DNA of 64,000 nt from contig OY761554.1 in NCBI GenBank assembly GCA_963664655.2, positions 3,844,001 to 3,908,000 on the forward strand, in the 5' to 3' direction. The notes beneath the pieces are model-generated. The model made no database searches. It had not been told where the DNA came from and was given only the letters and a program-made list of their open reading frames with translations. The DNA is from Desulfospira sp963664655 (lineage in GTDB: Bacteria; Desulfobacterota; Desulfobacteria; Desulfobacterales; Desulfobacteraceae). The position numbers and the translations under genes were made by a program. Positions 54,713 to 63,580 of this stretch are shown piece after piece. Numbering within the stretch: position 1 is the stretch's first letter; the number at the start of each line of letters is the position of its first letter.

Positions 54713-57700
54713 TCAGGCGCTCATGGCCGGATGGTCCTGCCCGGTCTGTTTGGCCGTGTGGATGAAAAAGGCCAGCCGGTTTTGTATGTTGGCGTCAGAG
54801 TTTCCCGCATCCATGTCCAGGGCAAGGAAATTCAGATCCGGGAACAGATCGGTCAGCTTCTTGGCCATTCCCTTGGCCACAATATGGTTGGCAATGCATC
54901 CAAAAGGCTGGAGGCTGATGATGTTCCGGATGCCGGATTCGGCCATGGTGACCACTTCGCCGGGCAGGAGCCAGCCTTCCCCGGCCTGGTTGGCCAGGCT
55001 GATGACGGTTTCGGCTTTCCGGGCCAGCCCGTATGCCGAGGGAATGGGGCCCAGGTTATCCTTGAAAGAAGACATCAGGCCGTTGACATGGCGGATTCTC
55101 CGGTCCACCAGGTGCTGTATCACCGAAAGTCCCTTTTGCCCCAGGCGATTGCAGGGCTGGATATGGTGGGCGGCGTTAAAGGAGATGTTGACAATACTTT
55201 GCATGAAAAAGGGCATCAGCGGGGGAACAAAGACCTGGATCCCTTCTTTTGTGAGCGTATCGACAATATGGTTGTTGGCAAAGGGATTGTATTTTACATA
55301 GATTTCGCCCACAAGCCCTGCTTTGGGATAGCTGCCGGGGCAGGTCCTGATCCGGTTAAAATCATTAATGGCATGTTCAAGCAGTTCGCTGCTGTTTCTG
55401 ACGGTCCACCGGCCCACATGGTGCCGGGCGGTTTCCACATGGGTTTCCAGGACGGCCAGGGCATCCCCCGGGGTGCGTTCCCGGACTGCGGTGGCATGAT
55501 ACATGCGGATGAGCTGGTCCATCACCAGCAGGGCGGAAAGAATCAGGCTGATGGCCTGGGGCCGGTTGATGGAAAAGCCGGGCTGGTCGTTGGCGCTCTG
55601 CTTGCTAAAGGAGGGGGATACCACCGGGATGTCTTCGTATCCGGCCTGCAGCAGGGCCTTTTTTAACAGGGAGGTATAGTTGGTGGCCCGGCATTGCCCC
55701 CCGGTTTCGGTCAGGGCCACGGCCGTGTTGGCAAGGTCATACTTTTGGCTGTTTAAGCCCTTGATGATGTCGCCGATGGTGATAATGGCCGGGTAGCACA
55801 TGTCGTTGTTCACATATTTTAATCCGAGTTTAACCGACTCGCTGTCCGGAGGCGGCAGGATTTCAACCTGGTATCCCATGGGGATGAAAACCGTCTGGGC
55901 GAATACAGAGTAGAACGGGGAAAAGTCAGGAACCAGAATGTTTCTTGCCCGGTCCGCTTTTTTAAAGGGGGGCAGTTTTTTTCTGGAACGGCCAGGCACG
56001 GGCTTTGCGCTTTCTTTGCGCGTTTCAACCATGGACCGGATGCGCAGCCGGGCCGATCCGATACTGGTGATTTCGTCTATCTTTAAGACCACGGGAACCT
56101 TGCCGTAGGTTTTAAGGATTACCCTGACCTCGTCAATTACCACCGCATCCGGCCCGCACCCAAAGGAGTTGAACTGGACAAATTGAGCTGCCGGTTCTTT
56201 TCCGGCCCAGTGGGCGGCCCGGTAAATTCGGTTGGAATATGCCCACTGGTCGGCCACTTCAAGGGATTCGGGCAGCCCAACAGCCTCAAGGGGCAGGGCG
56301 TCTTCTGTAAGGACATGGATCCCCATGCGGCTGATCAGATCGGGGATGGCGTGGTTGACGGCCGGGTCCGCGTGGTAGGGCCGGCCGGCCAGCACGACCA
56401 TCAGTTCGGTTTTGGCCCGGGCCGTTTCAATGGTTTTTTTGCCGGCGTCCCTTAACGCTTGTTTAAACCCCTTCATGGCCCCAAGGGCCTTTGAAAAGGA
56501 ATCCTCAAACCGGCTTTCCCGGACATTGAATTTTTGGACATAGGCCCTGCAGGCCTTTTTGAGCAGGGCGTTATCGTTGAAGTTGATGGTGGGGCTGTCC
56601 ATGGGAATACCGTACCGCGATGGGGTGACGGCGCTGTTGATCACATCCGGGTAGCCGGTGATCACCGGGCAGTTAAAGTGATTGGCCTCGTCCTTGAATT
56701 GGGAGGCCTCAAGCACCACCCGGGGGAAGAAAATCAAATCCACTTTCTGGGCCATCAGGTCAAAGATGTGGGCATGGACCAGTTTGGCCGGATAGCAGAT
56801 ATTGTCCGACATGATGGTGGTGGCGCTGTTGAGGCCAAGGTCCCTGCCCCGGGGGCGGGACCGGACCACCTTAAACCCGAGGCCGTTAAACAGGGCGGCC
56901 CAGAAGGGGTAATTTTCAAAAAGGTTTAAGACCATGGGAATCCCGATGACCGGCGCGCCGGCATCCGGTGTCCCGGCATAGGATGCCTTATCTGTCATGT
57001 CCTCCAGCAGCCCGTACTTGATCTTAAACAGGTTATCGCCCGGTGGGATCACCCGGGTGCGGTTGGAGAACTTCTGGTCGCACCGGTTGCCGGTATAGTA
57101 CCGGCCCCCGTTGGGGAACCGGATCATTTGGACCCGGCAATGGTTGGTGCATCCCTTGCAGGTGACCTGTGTTTCAACGGCATGGTCGGCCAGGGTCAGG
57201 CGGTCGAACAGCGAAGGGGCCATGTCGGTACGGGCCGGTTTGCCGGCTGCCGTTTGCCGGGCAAAGAGGGCGGCCCCATAAGCCCCCATATATTCGGCAA
57301 TGTCCGGCCGGATGATGTCTGTGTTCAGCAGTTTTTCCAAGGCCCGCAACACGGCCGGGTTTTTAAAGGTACCCCCCTGCGCCACAATTTTGTTCCCCAG
57401 TTCCCGGGCATCGGATATCCGTAACACCTTGTGAAGACAGTTCTGGATCACCGCGTATGACAATCCCGCGGCCACATCCTCAACATGGCTTCCCTGGCGC
57501 AGGGCCTGTTTAACACTTGAGTTCATGAACACGGTACACCGGCTGCCCAGGTCCACCGGGTGCCTGGATGTGCAGGCAAGGTCCCCGAAACCTGCCGCCG
57601 AAAAGCCCAGGGAATCGGCAAAGGTTTCGATAAACGAACCGCAGCCCGACGAGCAGGCCTCATTGACTTCAATTTTGGTGATCAGCCCGTTTTCCACAAA

Positions 57701-59038
57701 GATGGCTTTGATGTCCTGGCCGCCGATGTCCAGGATAAAGGTGACCTCCGGATCAAATTGTCTGGCCGCGTAATAATGGGCAAGGGTCTCCACCATGCCG
57801 GTGTCAATGTTCAATGCCCCCCGGATCAGTTCTTCCCCGTATCCGGTAACCACGCACTGCTTTACGGCCCCCTGGAAATTGAGGCCCTCAAGGGTTTGCT
57901 TGAATGCGGCAAGGCCCTTTTGAACGCTTTTGACCGGGTTGCCCCGGTTGTGGTCATAATGCAGAAACAGGATCTGATCCTTTGCATCGGTGGCCACAAT
58001 TTTAGTGGTGGTGGAGCCGGCGTCAATGCCCACAAACAGGTCTTTTCCTGCCGGGGTCTTCGTCCGGGGAACCGTGTACTGCGCTTTGTTAATGTCCCAC
58101 AGGATTCGTTCCTGATTATCTTTGAACAGCATGTCATGCTGGGCGGTTAAAGAAATTTCCCAGAAGGTTTCCTTTAATTTCCGGGAGAGGGTTTCAAGTC
58201 CGGTGGTTTTTGCAATGCCGGTATCCAGGGTCAGGGCCGCGCCATATGCCGGAAATACCCGGGATATCTCCGGCAGAACGGTCTGGTCCTGATGGATTGA
58301 CAGGACCCGGCCAAAAGACTGCCGTAATGACCGGTAATAAAACAAGGGCCCGCCCACAAATACCACCGGCGGCTTGATGTCCCGGCCCCGGGCAAGGGAG
58401 TTGACCGCCTGGATGGCCACGGCCTGGAAAACCGATGCTGCGATCTGTGGTTTGGGGATTCCGGTGTTGATCAGGTTCTGGACATCGGTTTTGGCAAACA
58501 CCCCGCAGCGGGAGGCAATGGTATGGCAGGTACCGGCCTGCAAGGCCAGCTGGTCAAGCGCCTCGGTGGTCAGGTTCATCAGGCTTGCCATCTGGTCAAT
58601 AAAGGCCCCGGTGCCGCCGGCACAGTTGCCGTTCATGCGCATATCCGGGCGGCAGCGGTCGTTGAAAAAGATCATTTTGCTGTCTTCTCCCCCAATGTCG
58701 ATGAGCATCCGGCACTGGGGATGGCGGCCCATGACCGCACCCGAGGCCGCCACCACTTCCTGGACAAAGGGAAGATCTGTCCGTTCGGCAATCCCCATTC
58801 CGGCGGAACCGGTCAATACCGGACATACCCCGATATTGCCAAACCGGTCATGCACGCGGTCCAGCATGGATAGAATCGTTTTTAAAACATCGGCCTTGTG
58901 GCGGCGATAATCCGAGTAAATGACATTGCCGTTTGAATTCACCAACACCAGTTTGGCAGTCGTGGAACCCAGATCCAGCCCGAGACGGAACACCTCAGGG
59001 AATTGGTCGACTTGCCCTTTTCCATTGTTTAGAAACAT
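54713..59038 (-). CDS. Large BcrAD/BadFG-type CoA-dehydratase activase with two ASKHA domains and HgdB-like regions
   Basis: 1441 residues. Two ATPase domains of the 2-hydroxyacyl-CoA dehydratase activator fold occur in tandem: residues ~18-290 (GLDLGSTTAKLV; GNCAGGTGAFIDQMASL) and ~325-590 (GIDAGSTTTKIVATD; EACSSGCGSFIETFADSLG), each with the cysteines that hold the bridging [4Fe-4S]. Next come a DUF2229-like region (~690-900, GIPMVLNLFENYPFWAALFNGLGF) and an HgdB-like dehydratase-related region (~1010-1340, NNDMCYPAIITIGDIIKG). These single-chain proteins are widespread in anaerobes. By analogy they use ATP to inject an electron for difficult dehydrations or reductions, but the reaction of this long type is unknown. 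Confidence 0.9.
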   Translation of the reverse strand: MFLNNGKGQVDQFPEVFRLGLDLGSTTAKLVLVNSNGNVIYSDYRRHKADVLKTILSMLDRVHDRFGNIGVCPVLTGSAGMGIAERTDLPFVQEVVAASGAVMGRHPQCRMLIDIGGEDSKMIFFNDRCRPDMRMNGNCAGGTGAFIDQMASLMNLTTEALDQLALQAGTCHTIASRCGVFAKTDVQNLINTGIPKPQIAASVFQAVAIQAVNSLARGRDIKPPVVFVGGPLFYYRSLRQSFGRVLSIHQDQTVLPEISRVFPAYGAALTLDTGIAKTTGLETLSRKLKETFWEISLTAQHDMLFKDNQERILWDINKAQYTVPRTKTPAGKDLFVGIDAGSTTTKIVATDAKDQILFLHYDHNRGNPVKSVQKGLAAFKQTLEGLNFQGAVKQCVVTGYGEELIRGALNIDTGMVETLAHYYAARQFDPEVTFILDIGGQDIKAIFVENGLITKIEVNEACSSGCGSFIETFADSLGFSAAGFGDLACTSRHPVDLGSRCTVFMNSSVKQALRQGSHVEDVAAGLSYAVIQNCLHKVLRISDARELGNKIVAQGGTFKNPAVLRALEKLLNTDIIRPDIAEYMGAYGAALFARQTAAGKPARTDMAPSLFDRLTLADHAVETQVTCKGCTNHCRVQMIRFPNGGRYYTGNRCDQKFSNRTRVIPPGDNLFKIKYGLLEDMTDKASYAGTPDAGAPVIGIPMVLNLFENYPFWAALFNGLGFKVVRSRPRGRDLGLNSATTIMSDNICYPAKLVHAHIFDLMAQKVDLIFFPRVVLEASQFKDEANHFNCPVITGYPDVINSAVTPSRYGIPMDSPTINFNDNALLKKACRAYVQKFNVRESRFEDSFSKALGAMKGFKQALRDAGKKTIETARAKTELMVVLAGRPYHADPAVNHAIPDLISRMGIHVLTEDALPLEAVGLPESLEVADQWAYSNRIYRAAHWAGKEPAAQFVQFNSFGCGPDAVVIDEVRVILKTYGKVPVVLKIDEITSIGSARLRIRSMVETRKESAKPVPGRSRKKLPPFKKADRARNILVPDFSPFYSVFAQTVFIPMGYQVEILPPPDSESVKLGLKYVNNDMCYPAIITIGDIIKGLNSQKYDLANTAVALTETGGQCRATNYTSLLKKALLQAGYEDIPVVSPSFSKQSANDQPGFSINRPQAISLILSALLVMDQLIRMYHATAVRERTPGDALAVLETHVETARHHVGRWTVRNSSELLEHAINDFNRIRTCPGSYPKAGLVGEIYVKYNPFANNHIVDTLTKEGIQVFVPPLMPFFMQSIVNISFNAAHHIQPCNRLGQKGLSVIQHLVDRRIRHVNGLMSSFKDNLGPIPSAYGLARKAETVISLANQAGEGWLLPGEVVTMAESGIRNIISLQPFGCIANHIVAKGMAKKLTDLFPDLNFLALDMDAGNSDANIQNRLAFFIHTAKQTGQDHPAMSA

Positions 59039-59222
59039 GGTCAGCTGCCCCCGCCGTTAACCTGAACTGCTTACGTGAGAATACAATAAAATGAATCTTA
59101 AAATTGACGTTATCCTGTTGTTGGGAATTTGTCAAAAGTATGATTTATATATTCTGTTTGCAGCGGGGTAACCGCATTTTTGATCCGGCATAATATTCTG
59201 ATATGGTGTGTGAATTTGATGT

Positions 59223-59320
59223 GGAAAACGGAGACCGGAGGAAGGGAGACGGGTGACCGGATCGCGTATCCTTAGGGGTTTCGCATTCCGGTCTCCCGTC
59301 TTTCGGTCTCCGGTTTCCTT
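59223..59320. repeat. Period-7 GGAGACC/GGTCTCC repeat, inverted arms
   Basis: Left GGAGACC GGAGGAA GGGAGAC GGGTGACC, right CCGGTCTCCCGTC TTTCGGTCTCCGG; they can pair. It lies within a 674-bp gene-free region (59039-59712). Confidence 0.55.
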
Positions 59321-59326
59321 CAAGTT

Positions 59327-59598
59327 TTATAAGAAAGTCTCACTAACAGGCTGAAAAGACTTTCATTTTTCGTTGTTGGCGGTGCTTGGTTGGATAATCC
59401 AAGCCGTCCGTGACGGTTATAAGAAAGTCTCACTAACAGGCTGAAAAGACTTTCATTTTTCGTTGTGGGCGGTGCTTGGTTGGATAATCCAAGCCGTCCG
59501 TGACGGTTATAAGAAAGTCTCACTAACAGGCTGAAAAGACTTTCATTTTTCGTTGTGGGCGGTGCTTGGTTGGATAATCCAAGCCGTCCGTGACGGTT
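59327..59598. repeat. Three tandem copies of a 90-bp unit
   Basis: The unit TTATAAGAAAGTCTCACTAA...CCGTCCGTGACGG repeats exactly every 90 bp (the AAGAAAGTCT block ends at 59340, 59430, 59520). Copies differ by single bases (GTTGTTGG versus GTTGTGGG). The unit contains an inverted GGTTGGATAATCC, potentially a hairpin. The same unit, single, is nested in the MITE at 16227-16317 and decayed near 26452-26502. An apparent reading frame through it is a repeat artefact. Confidence 0.8.
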
Positions 59599-59712
59599 TA
59601 TTGGAGATTAAATGTAATATAGAATCCGGTTGCTATGCGGTCAGCAGTCCGGTGCCTTTCAGGAAAAATGAAAAAATGGTAGAATTCGATTCATTTAACT
59701 TTGGTGCAGGCA

Positions 59713-60048
59713 ATGGGGTTTACAGTTTTTACACAACAGGTGCTTGAGGTTGTCCGGGCCATCCCCGAGGGCAGGGTCCTGACCTACGGACAGGCGGCGC
59801 TTCTGGCCGGCAACCCGAAAGGGGCCCGGCAGGTGGCGCGGATCCTTCATGCCATGTCCGGCAGGCATCAGCTGCCCTGGCACCGGGTGATCAACGCCAA
59901 AGGCCGGATTTCACTGCCGAAGTCCCGGGGGTATGAACTTCAAAAAGCCCTTTTGGAATCTGAACATGTGGACTTTTCCCTTTGCGGCGAGGTGGACCTT
60001 TCCGTTTATATGTGGGTGCCGGAAACCGGGATGGGAGAGCAGGGATGA
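59713..60048 (+). CDS. Alkyltransferase-like protein (ATL)
   Basis: 111 residues from ATG 59713. It matches the DNA-binding domain of O6-methylguanine methyltransferase (VLEVVRAIPEGRVLTYGQAALLAGNPKGARQVARILHAM), but the active-site PCHR motif is PWHRVIN: Trp replaces the alkyl-accepting Cys. That is the hallmark of ATL proteins, which flip and flag O6-alkylguanine for nucleotide excision repair instead of repairing it. The stop overlaps the comEC start (ATGA), so the two are translated from one message. Confidence 0.9.
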   Translation: MGFTVFTQQVLEVVRAIPEGRVLTYGQAALLAGNPKGARQVARILHAMSGRHQLPWHRVINAKGRISLPKSRGYELQKALLESEHVDFSLCGEVDLSVYMWVPETGMGEQG

Positions 60049-62507
60049 GCCGAACCCGGTCCGGCCTGTTTTATCTGCCCGTGGTCTGGGTGATGATGTT
60101 CCTGACCCTGGGCATTTTGCTGGGGGATGTCCTGGGGATGGTCAGGGGCGGTCTTGTTTTTTTATTGTTATGGGCCGGGTATGGGGCAATGGCCTGGCCT
60201 GTCCTTTGGGGCTCGCCGGCTGTGGCGGCATGCCTGGGGCTGCTGGCCGGGGCATGGGGATTATACGGCGTGGTGCCGCCGGGACACGCAAGCCTGTCGG
60301 CAGGGCATGTGGCCCGGTACTGCGACGGCCGTGTTTATGACATACAGGGGCGGATTGCCTCTTTTCAGGAACATTATCCGGGTAAAACCCGTGTCCGGCT
60401 TTCGGTTTGCGGCCTGAAGCCCCATAAGGGGGACGGCCAGCGCCGCCGGATTGTTGAAGGCAGGGTTTTCCTTAATTTTTACGGCCCGGAACAGTTTTGT
60501 GCCGGATACGGGGACCTGGTCACGGTAAGTGCGGCCCTTAAGCCTGTCCGGAATTTCAACAACCCGGGGGGATTTGACTACCGGACATTTTTAAGGCGGC
60601 AGGGGATTTATGGTTCGGTGAATACCCGTGTTTTTAAGGTCAGGGTTCAGCAAAGCCGTGCCTTAAGAGACCGGTTTATGCAGCAGCTTGAAGCCTTGAG
60701 GAACGGTTTTTTTGACCTTGTCCGGGCAAGGCTGGGAAGTGCCGATGCCGCCCATATCCTCAACGCCATGGTGACCGGCAAAAAACGGATGATCCCGCCG
60801 GACCTCAGGGACCGGTTCGCCAAAACCGGGACGGCCCATCTGCTGGCTATTTCAGGCCTTCATATGTCCATTCTCGGCCTGGTGGCATTCTGGATCAGTT
60901 TTGGTTTGCTCTCGTTTTTCAGGCCCTGGCTGATTTCCGGCAGGGCAAAAAAGGCGGCCTGGGTCCTTACGTTGGGCCTTCTATTTATATACGGGCTGTT
61001 TTCCGGGTTTTCCCCGTCTACCCTTCGGGCCTTTATCATGGCGGCCGTGTTTGCCCTTTCGTTTATCCTGGAGCGGGAGGCCTTCTCCTTTAATACGCTG
61101 GCTCTGGCCGGTGTGGTTATTTTGGTTTTGGAGCCGTCTGCCCTGTTTTCCATCTCCTTTCAGCTGTCTTTTTTCGCGGTGGCATTTATCCTGGCCGGGT
61201 TTGATCTGGCCCGGAAGTTCGGGATGATGGCGCAACATAAGATCATCGTCCACGGGGCCGGCGCCTGCCTGGTTCCTTTGGCCGCAGGCCTTGGCACCTT
61301 GCCCCTGACGGCCTGTTATTTTAATATGGTGTCCCATGTCCAGGTCTTTGCCAACCTGCTGCTGGTGCCCCTGGTCGGGTTTGTCTGCCTGCCCCTGGGG
61401 TTTCTGGCCTTTGTGCTGTTTTGCATCCACCCGGGTTTTGCCGGCCCGCTGGTGGACCTTTGCGGGGTCCTGATTCATGGTGCCCTGGCCCTGGCCGGAT
61501 GTCTTGAGTCTTTGCCCTTTGCCTGGACCAGGGTGGGGACCCCGGACAAACTGGCCCTGGCCCTGATTTACCTTGGCTTTCTGGGAGTGTATCTGCTGTT
61601 AAAGACCGGAAAAAAAAAGGTATGGGGCGCTTTTCTGGGCGGTGTTCTGCTGCTGTTTCTGGCAGATGTGGGCATGGCGGCCTGGAAACGGTTTCACCCC
61701 GGGGATACCCGGATTACCGTGCTGGATGTGGGCCAGGGCAATTCATGCCTGATCCGGTCTGAAACCGGCCATACCGTTCTGGTGGACGGCGGCGGGTTTT
61801 CGGGGCTGTCCACCTTTGACCCGGGCCGGCATATCGTGGCCCCGTTCCTCTGGCAGCAGCATATTCTAACCCTGGATATGGTGGTTTTAACTCATCCTGA
61901 AGCAGACCATATGAACGGTCTGGTGTTTATTCTGGAGAACTTTAAGGTCAAACGGTTTGTCAAAAATCGGGACGCCCGAGACACCGGTGCTTACCGGAAA
62001 ATGATGGCGATCTGCCGCAACAAAGCAATCGGTCTGGTTCATCCGGGCCCCGGGACAACGCAAATTGGTCTGGGCCGGGCCGGGCTTTGCTTTTTCGGGG
62101 TGCCAGCCGGGCATCCGGACATTAACTTTAATGATAACTGCCTGGTGTTTAAGTTTTGCCAGGATGATTTTTCCATGCTGTTTGCCGGCGATGTCATGAC
62201 AACACGGGAGCGGATTCTCACGGACAGCCTGGGCGGACGGCTGGATTCAGACCTTTTGCTGTGCCCCCACCATGGCAGCCAAAGTTCGAGCAATGATTTT
62301 TTCCTTGAAAAAGTCAGTCCTGAAAGTGTAATAATATCGTGTGGATTCGCCAACCGATATGGGTTTCCCCACGCACTGGTTTTAAACCGCTACATGGACC
62401 GCAAATGCCGGGTTTTCAGAACCGATATCCATGGGGCTGTCACCGTCAGCATCAGTGGCGGCACATATAACATCTTGCCGGTTATCCGGACCTCCGGCAA
62501 AGGATAA
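60045..62507 (+). CDS. comEC: ComEC/Rec2 DNA-uptake channel
   Basis: 820 residues from ATG 60045, overlapping the ATL stop by 4 bp. Parts in order: N-terminal membrane helices; a soluble DUF4131-like OB region (GRVFLNFYGPEQFCAGYGDLVTVSAALKPVRNFNNPGGFDYRTFLRRQGI); the multi-helix competence channel (GKKRMIPPDLRDRFAKTGTAHLLAISGLHMSIL is the family signature); and a C-terminal metallo-beta-lactamase-like domain (VLDVGQGNSCLI; LTHPEADHMNGL; LLCPHHGSQSSSN). It carries single-stranded DNA across the inner membrane during transformation. Being whole, it suggests natural transformation is or was possible. Confidence 0.95.
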   Translation: MSRTRSGLFYLPVVWVMMFLTLGILLGDVLGMVRGGLVFLLLWAGYGAMAWPVLWGSPAVAACLGLLAGAWGLYGVVPPGHASLSAGHVARYCDGRVYDIQGRIASFQEHYPGKTRVRLSVCGLKPHKGDGQRRRIVEGRVFLNFYGPEQFCAGYGDLVTVSAALKPVRNFNNPGGFDYRTFLRRQGIYGSVNTRVFKVRVQQSRALRDRFMQQLEALRNGFFDLVRARLGSADAAHILNAMVTGKKRMIPPDLRDRFAKTGTAHLLAISGLHMSILGLVAFWISFGLLSFFRPWLISGRAKKAAWVLTLGLLFIYGLFSGFSPSTLRAFIMAAVFALSFILEREAFSFNTLALAGVVILVLEPSALFSISFQLSFFAVAFILAGFDLARKFGMMAQHKIIVHGAGACLVPLAAGLGTLPLTACYFNMVSHVQVFANLLLVPLVGFVCLPLGFLAFVLFCIHPGFAGPLVDLCGVLIHGALALAGCLESLPFAWTRVGTPDKLALALIYLGFLGVYLLLKTGKKKVWGAFLGGVLLLFLADVGMAAWKRFHPGDTRITVLDVGQGNSCLIRSETGHTVLVDGGGFSGLSTFDPGRHIVAPFLWQQHILTLDMVVLTHPEADHMNGLVFILENFKVKRFVKNRDARDTGAYRKMMAICRNKAIGLVHPGPGTTQIGLGRAGLCFFGVPAGHPDINFNDNCLVFKFCQDDFSMLFAGDVMTTRERILTDSLGGRLDSDLLLCPHHGSQSSSNDFFLEKVSPESVIISCGFANRYGFPHALVLNRYMDRKCRVFRTDIHGAVTVSISGGTYNILPVIRTSGKG

Positions 62508-62510
62508 ATC

Positions 62511-63335
62511 GTGTATTATTTTTATTTTCCCTATGTGTTCATTCTTTCCGGGGCCATGCTGTTTGACTGCTTTCGCAGAAAACAGCCCCTGTGGTGGGCC
62601 GCCATGGTGCTGTTTGCCCCGGTTACGGCCCCGTATTTCATTTTCAAGTCCCGCAGGACAGAGGGGCTGATCCTGTTCATGGTTTTCATGGCCACCTTTT
62701 CCATGGTGGTGGGCGTGGAAATTTATACCTGGGCCAAGTATAAAGAAAGAAACAAGTATGCCCACCTTCCCCCCATTGTCCGTGAAACCATCCGGTTCAG
62801 CGATATCCTCAAGCAGACCACCCAGGACCTTGACAAGGCCCTGGTCGAGCTTGAGGAGATGTCCAAGAAAATGACCTCCCCCGGTGAGGCCCAGGATACC
62901 CTGGCATTTATTAAAATTGTCCGTGAGGCCGAGACCGTTAACCAGGAAGCGGTCACCCGGCTGGCCCGGTTCACCCAGGATTATCAGTCCTATTTTGTGA
63001 AGCAGGAGTTAAGCTGGGTGTACCAGATCAAGGAGTTTTATACCAGCCGGAAGGTGATCATTCACCAGCGAAGCCTGAACCAGTACCTGAACGCTTTTGA
63101 AGCCATGCTCCGGTATATTGCCGACAACTTTGACCAGATTATGTCAAAGGAATCCAATCCCCAGAAAAAGAACTACGATGAGTATTACATCCGTTACCGG
63201 CGGGCCGTTGACCGGCATAACAAGTTTAATGTCATGCGCATCGAGTTCCAGAATGAATTCTCAAAAAAACATCCCGGGGTCAGCCCGTATCTGCCCGGAA
63301 CCCGTCAGACCGAGACTTTCAAGCTGTGGCAGTAG
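62511..63335 (+). CDS. Membrane-anchored helical protein, unknown function
   Basis: 274 residues, GTG start at 62511 with AAAGGA upstream, 3 bp after the comEC stop. Two or three N-terminal hydrophobic helices (about 3-17, 26-44, 53-72), then ~200 residues of charged helical sequence (DILKQTTQDLDKALVELEEMSKKM; YYIRYRRAVDRHNKFN) without Cys clusters or enzymatic motifs. No family is recognised. Its place after comEC implies cotranscription but not necessarily shared function. Confidence 0.75.
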   Translation: MYYFYFPYVFILSGAMLFDCFRRKQPLWWAAMVLFAPVTAPYFIFKSRRTEGLILFMVFMATFSMVVGVEIYTWAKYKERNKYAHLPPIVRETIRFSDILKQTTQDLDKALVELEEMSKKMTSPGEAQDTLAFIKIVREAETVNQEAVTRLARFTQDYQSYFVKQELSWVYQIKEFYTSRKVIIHQRSLNQYLNAFEAMLRYIADNFDQIMSKESNPQKKNYDEYYIRYRRAVDRHNKFNVMRIEFQNEFSKKHPGVSPYLPGTRQTETFKLWQ

Positions 63336-63580
63336 ATTTAGGAGGTTAGGCTCAAGGGGATCAGACCGAAGGAAGCTATCGCTTTTGGTGCGCAGCACTG
63401 AAACTAAAGTGTTTCTCTGTGCCCCTATGTGGTTAAATTTAAAGAGTGGGCGAAGCCCATAATTTATAAAACCAGGAGGTTAAAGAAGAATAATTCAATT
63501 CCTTCGGGATTTCATATTTTTAAACCACAGAGGACACCGGGGTTTGGCTTTCGCCAAACCACACAGAGCGTACCTTCAGC
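63336..63580. other. 245-bp intergenic region with a small hairpin
   Basis: No gene is seen. GGTTTGGC and GCCAAACC (63541-63560) form an 8-bp stem with a TTTC loop but no T-tract. The phrase ACCACAGAGGACACC and ACCACACAGAG around it look like a decayed inverted repeat. Confidence 0.4.

Noticed and set aside
59320..59523. A minus-strand frame giving a repeated RLSYNRHGRLGLSNQ peptide
   Set aside because: It only reads through the 90-bp tandem units, whose length is a multiple of three.
63541..63560. An intrinsic terminator after the comEC operon
   Set aside because: The 8-bp stem has no following T-tract on either strand.
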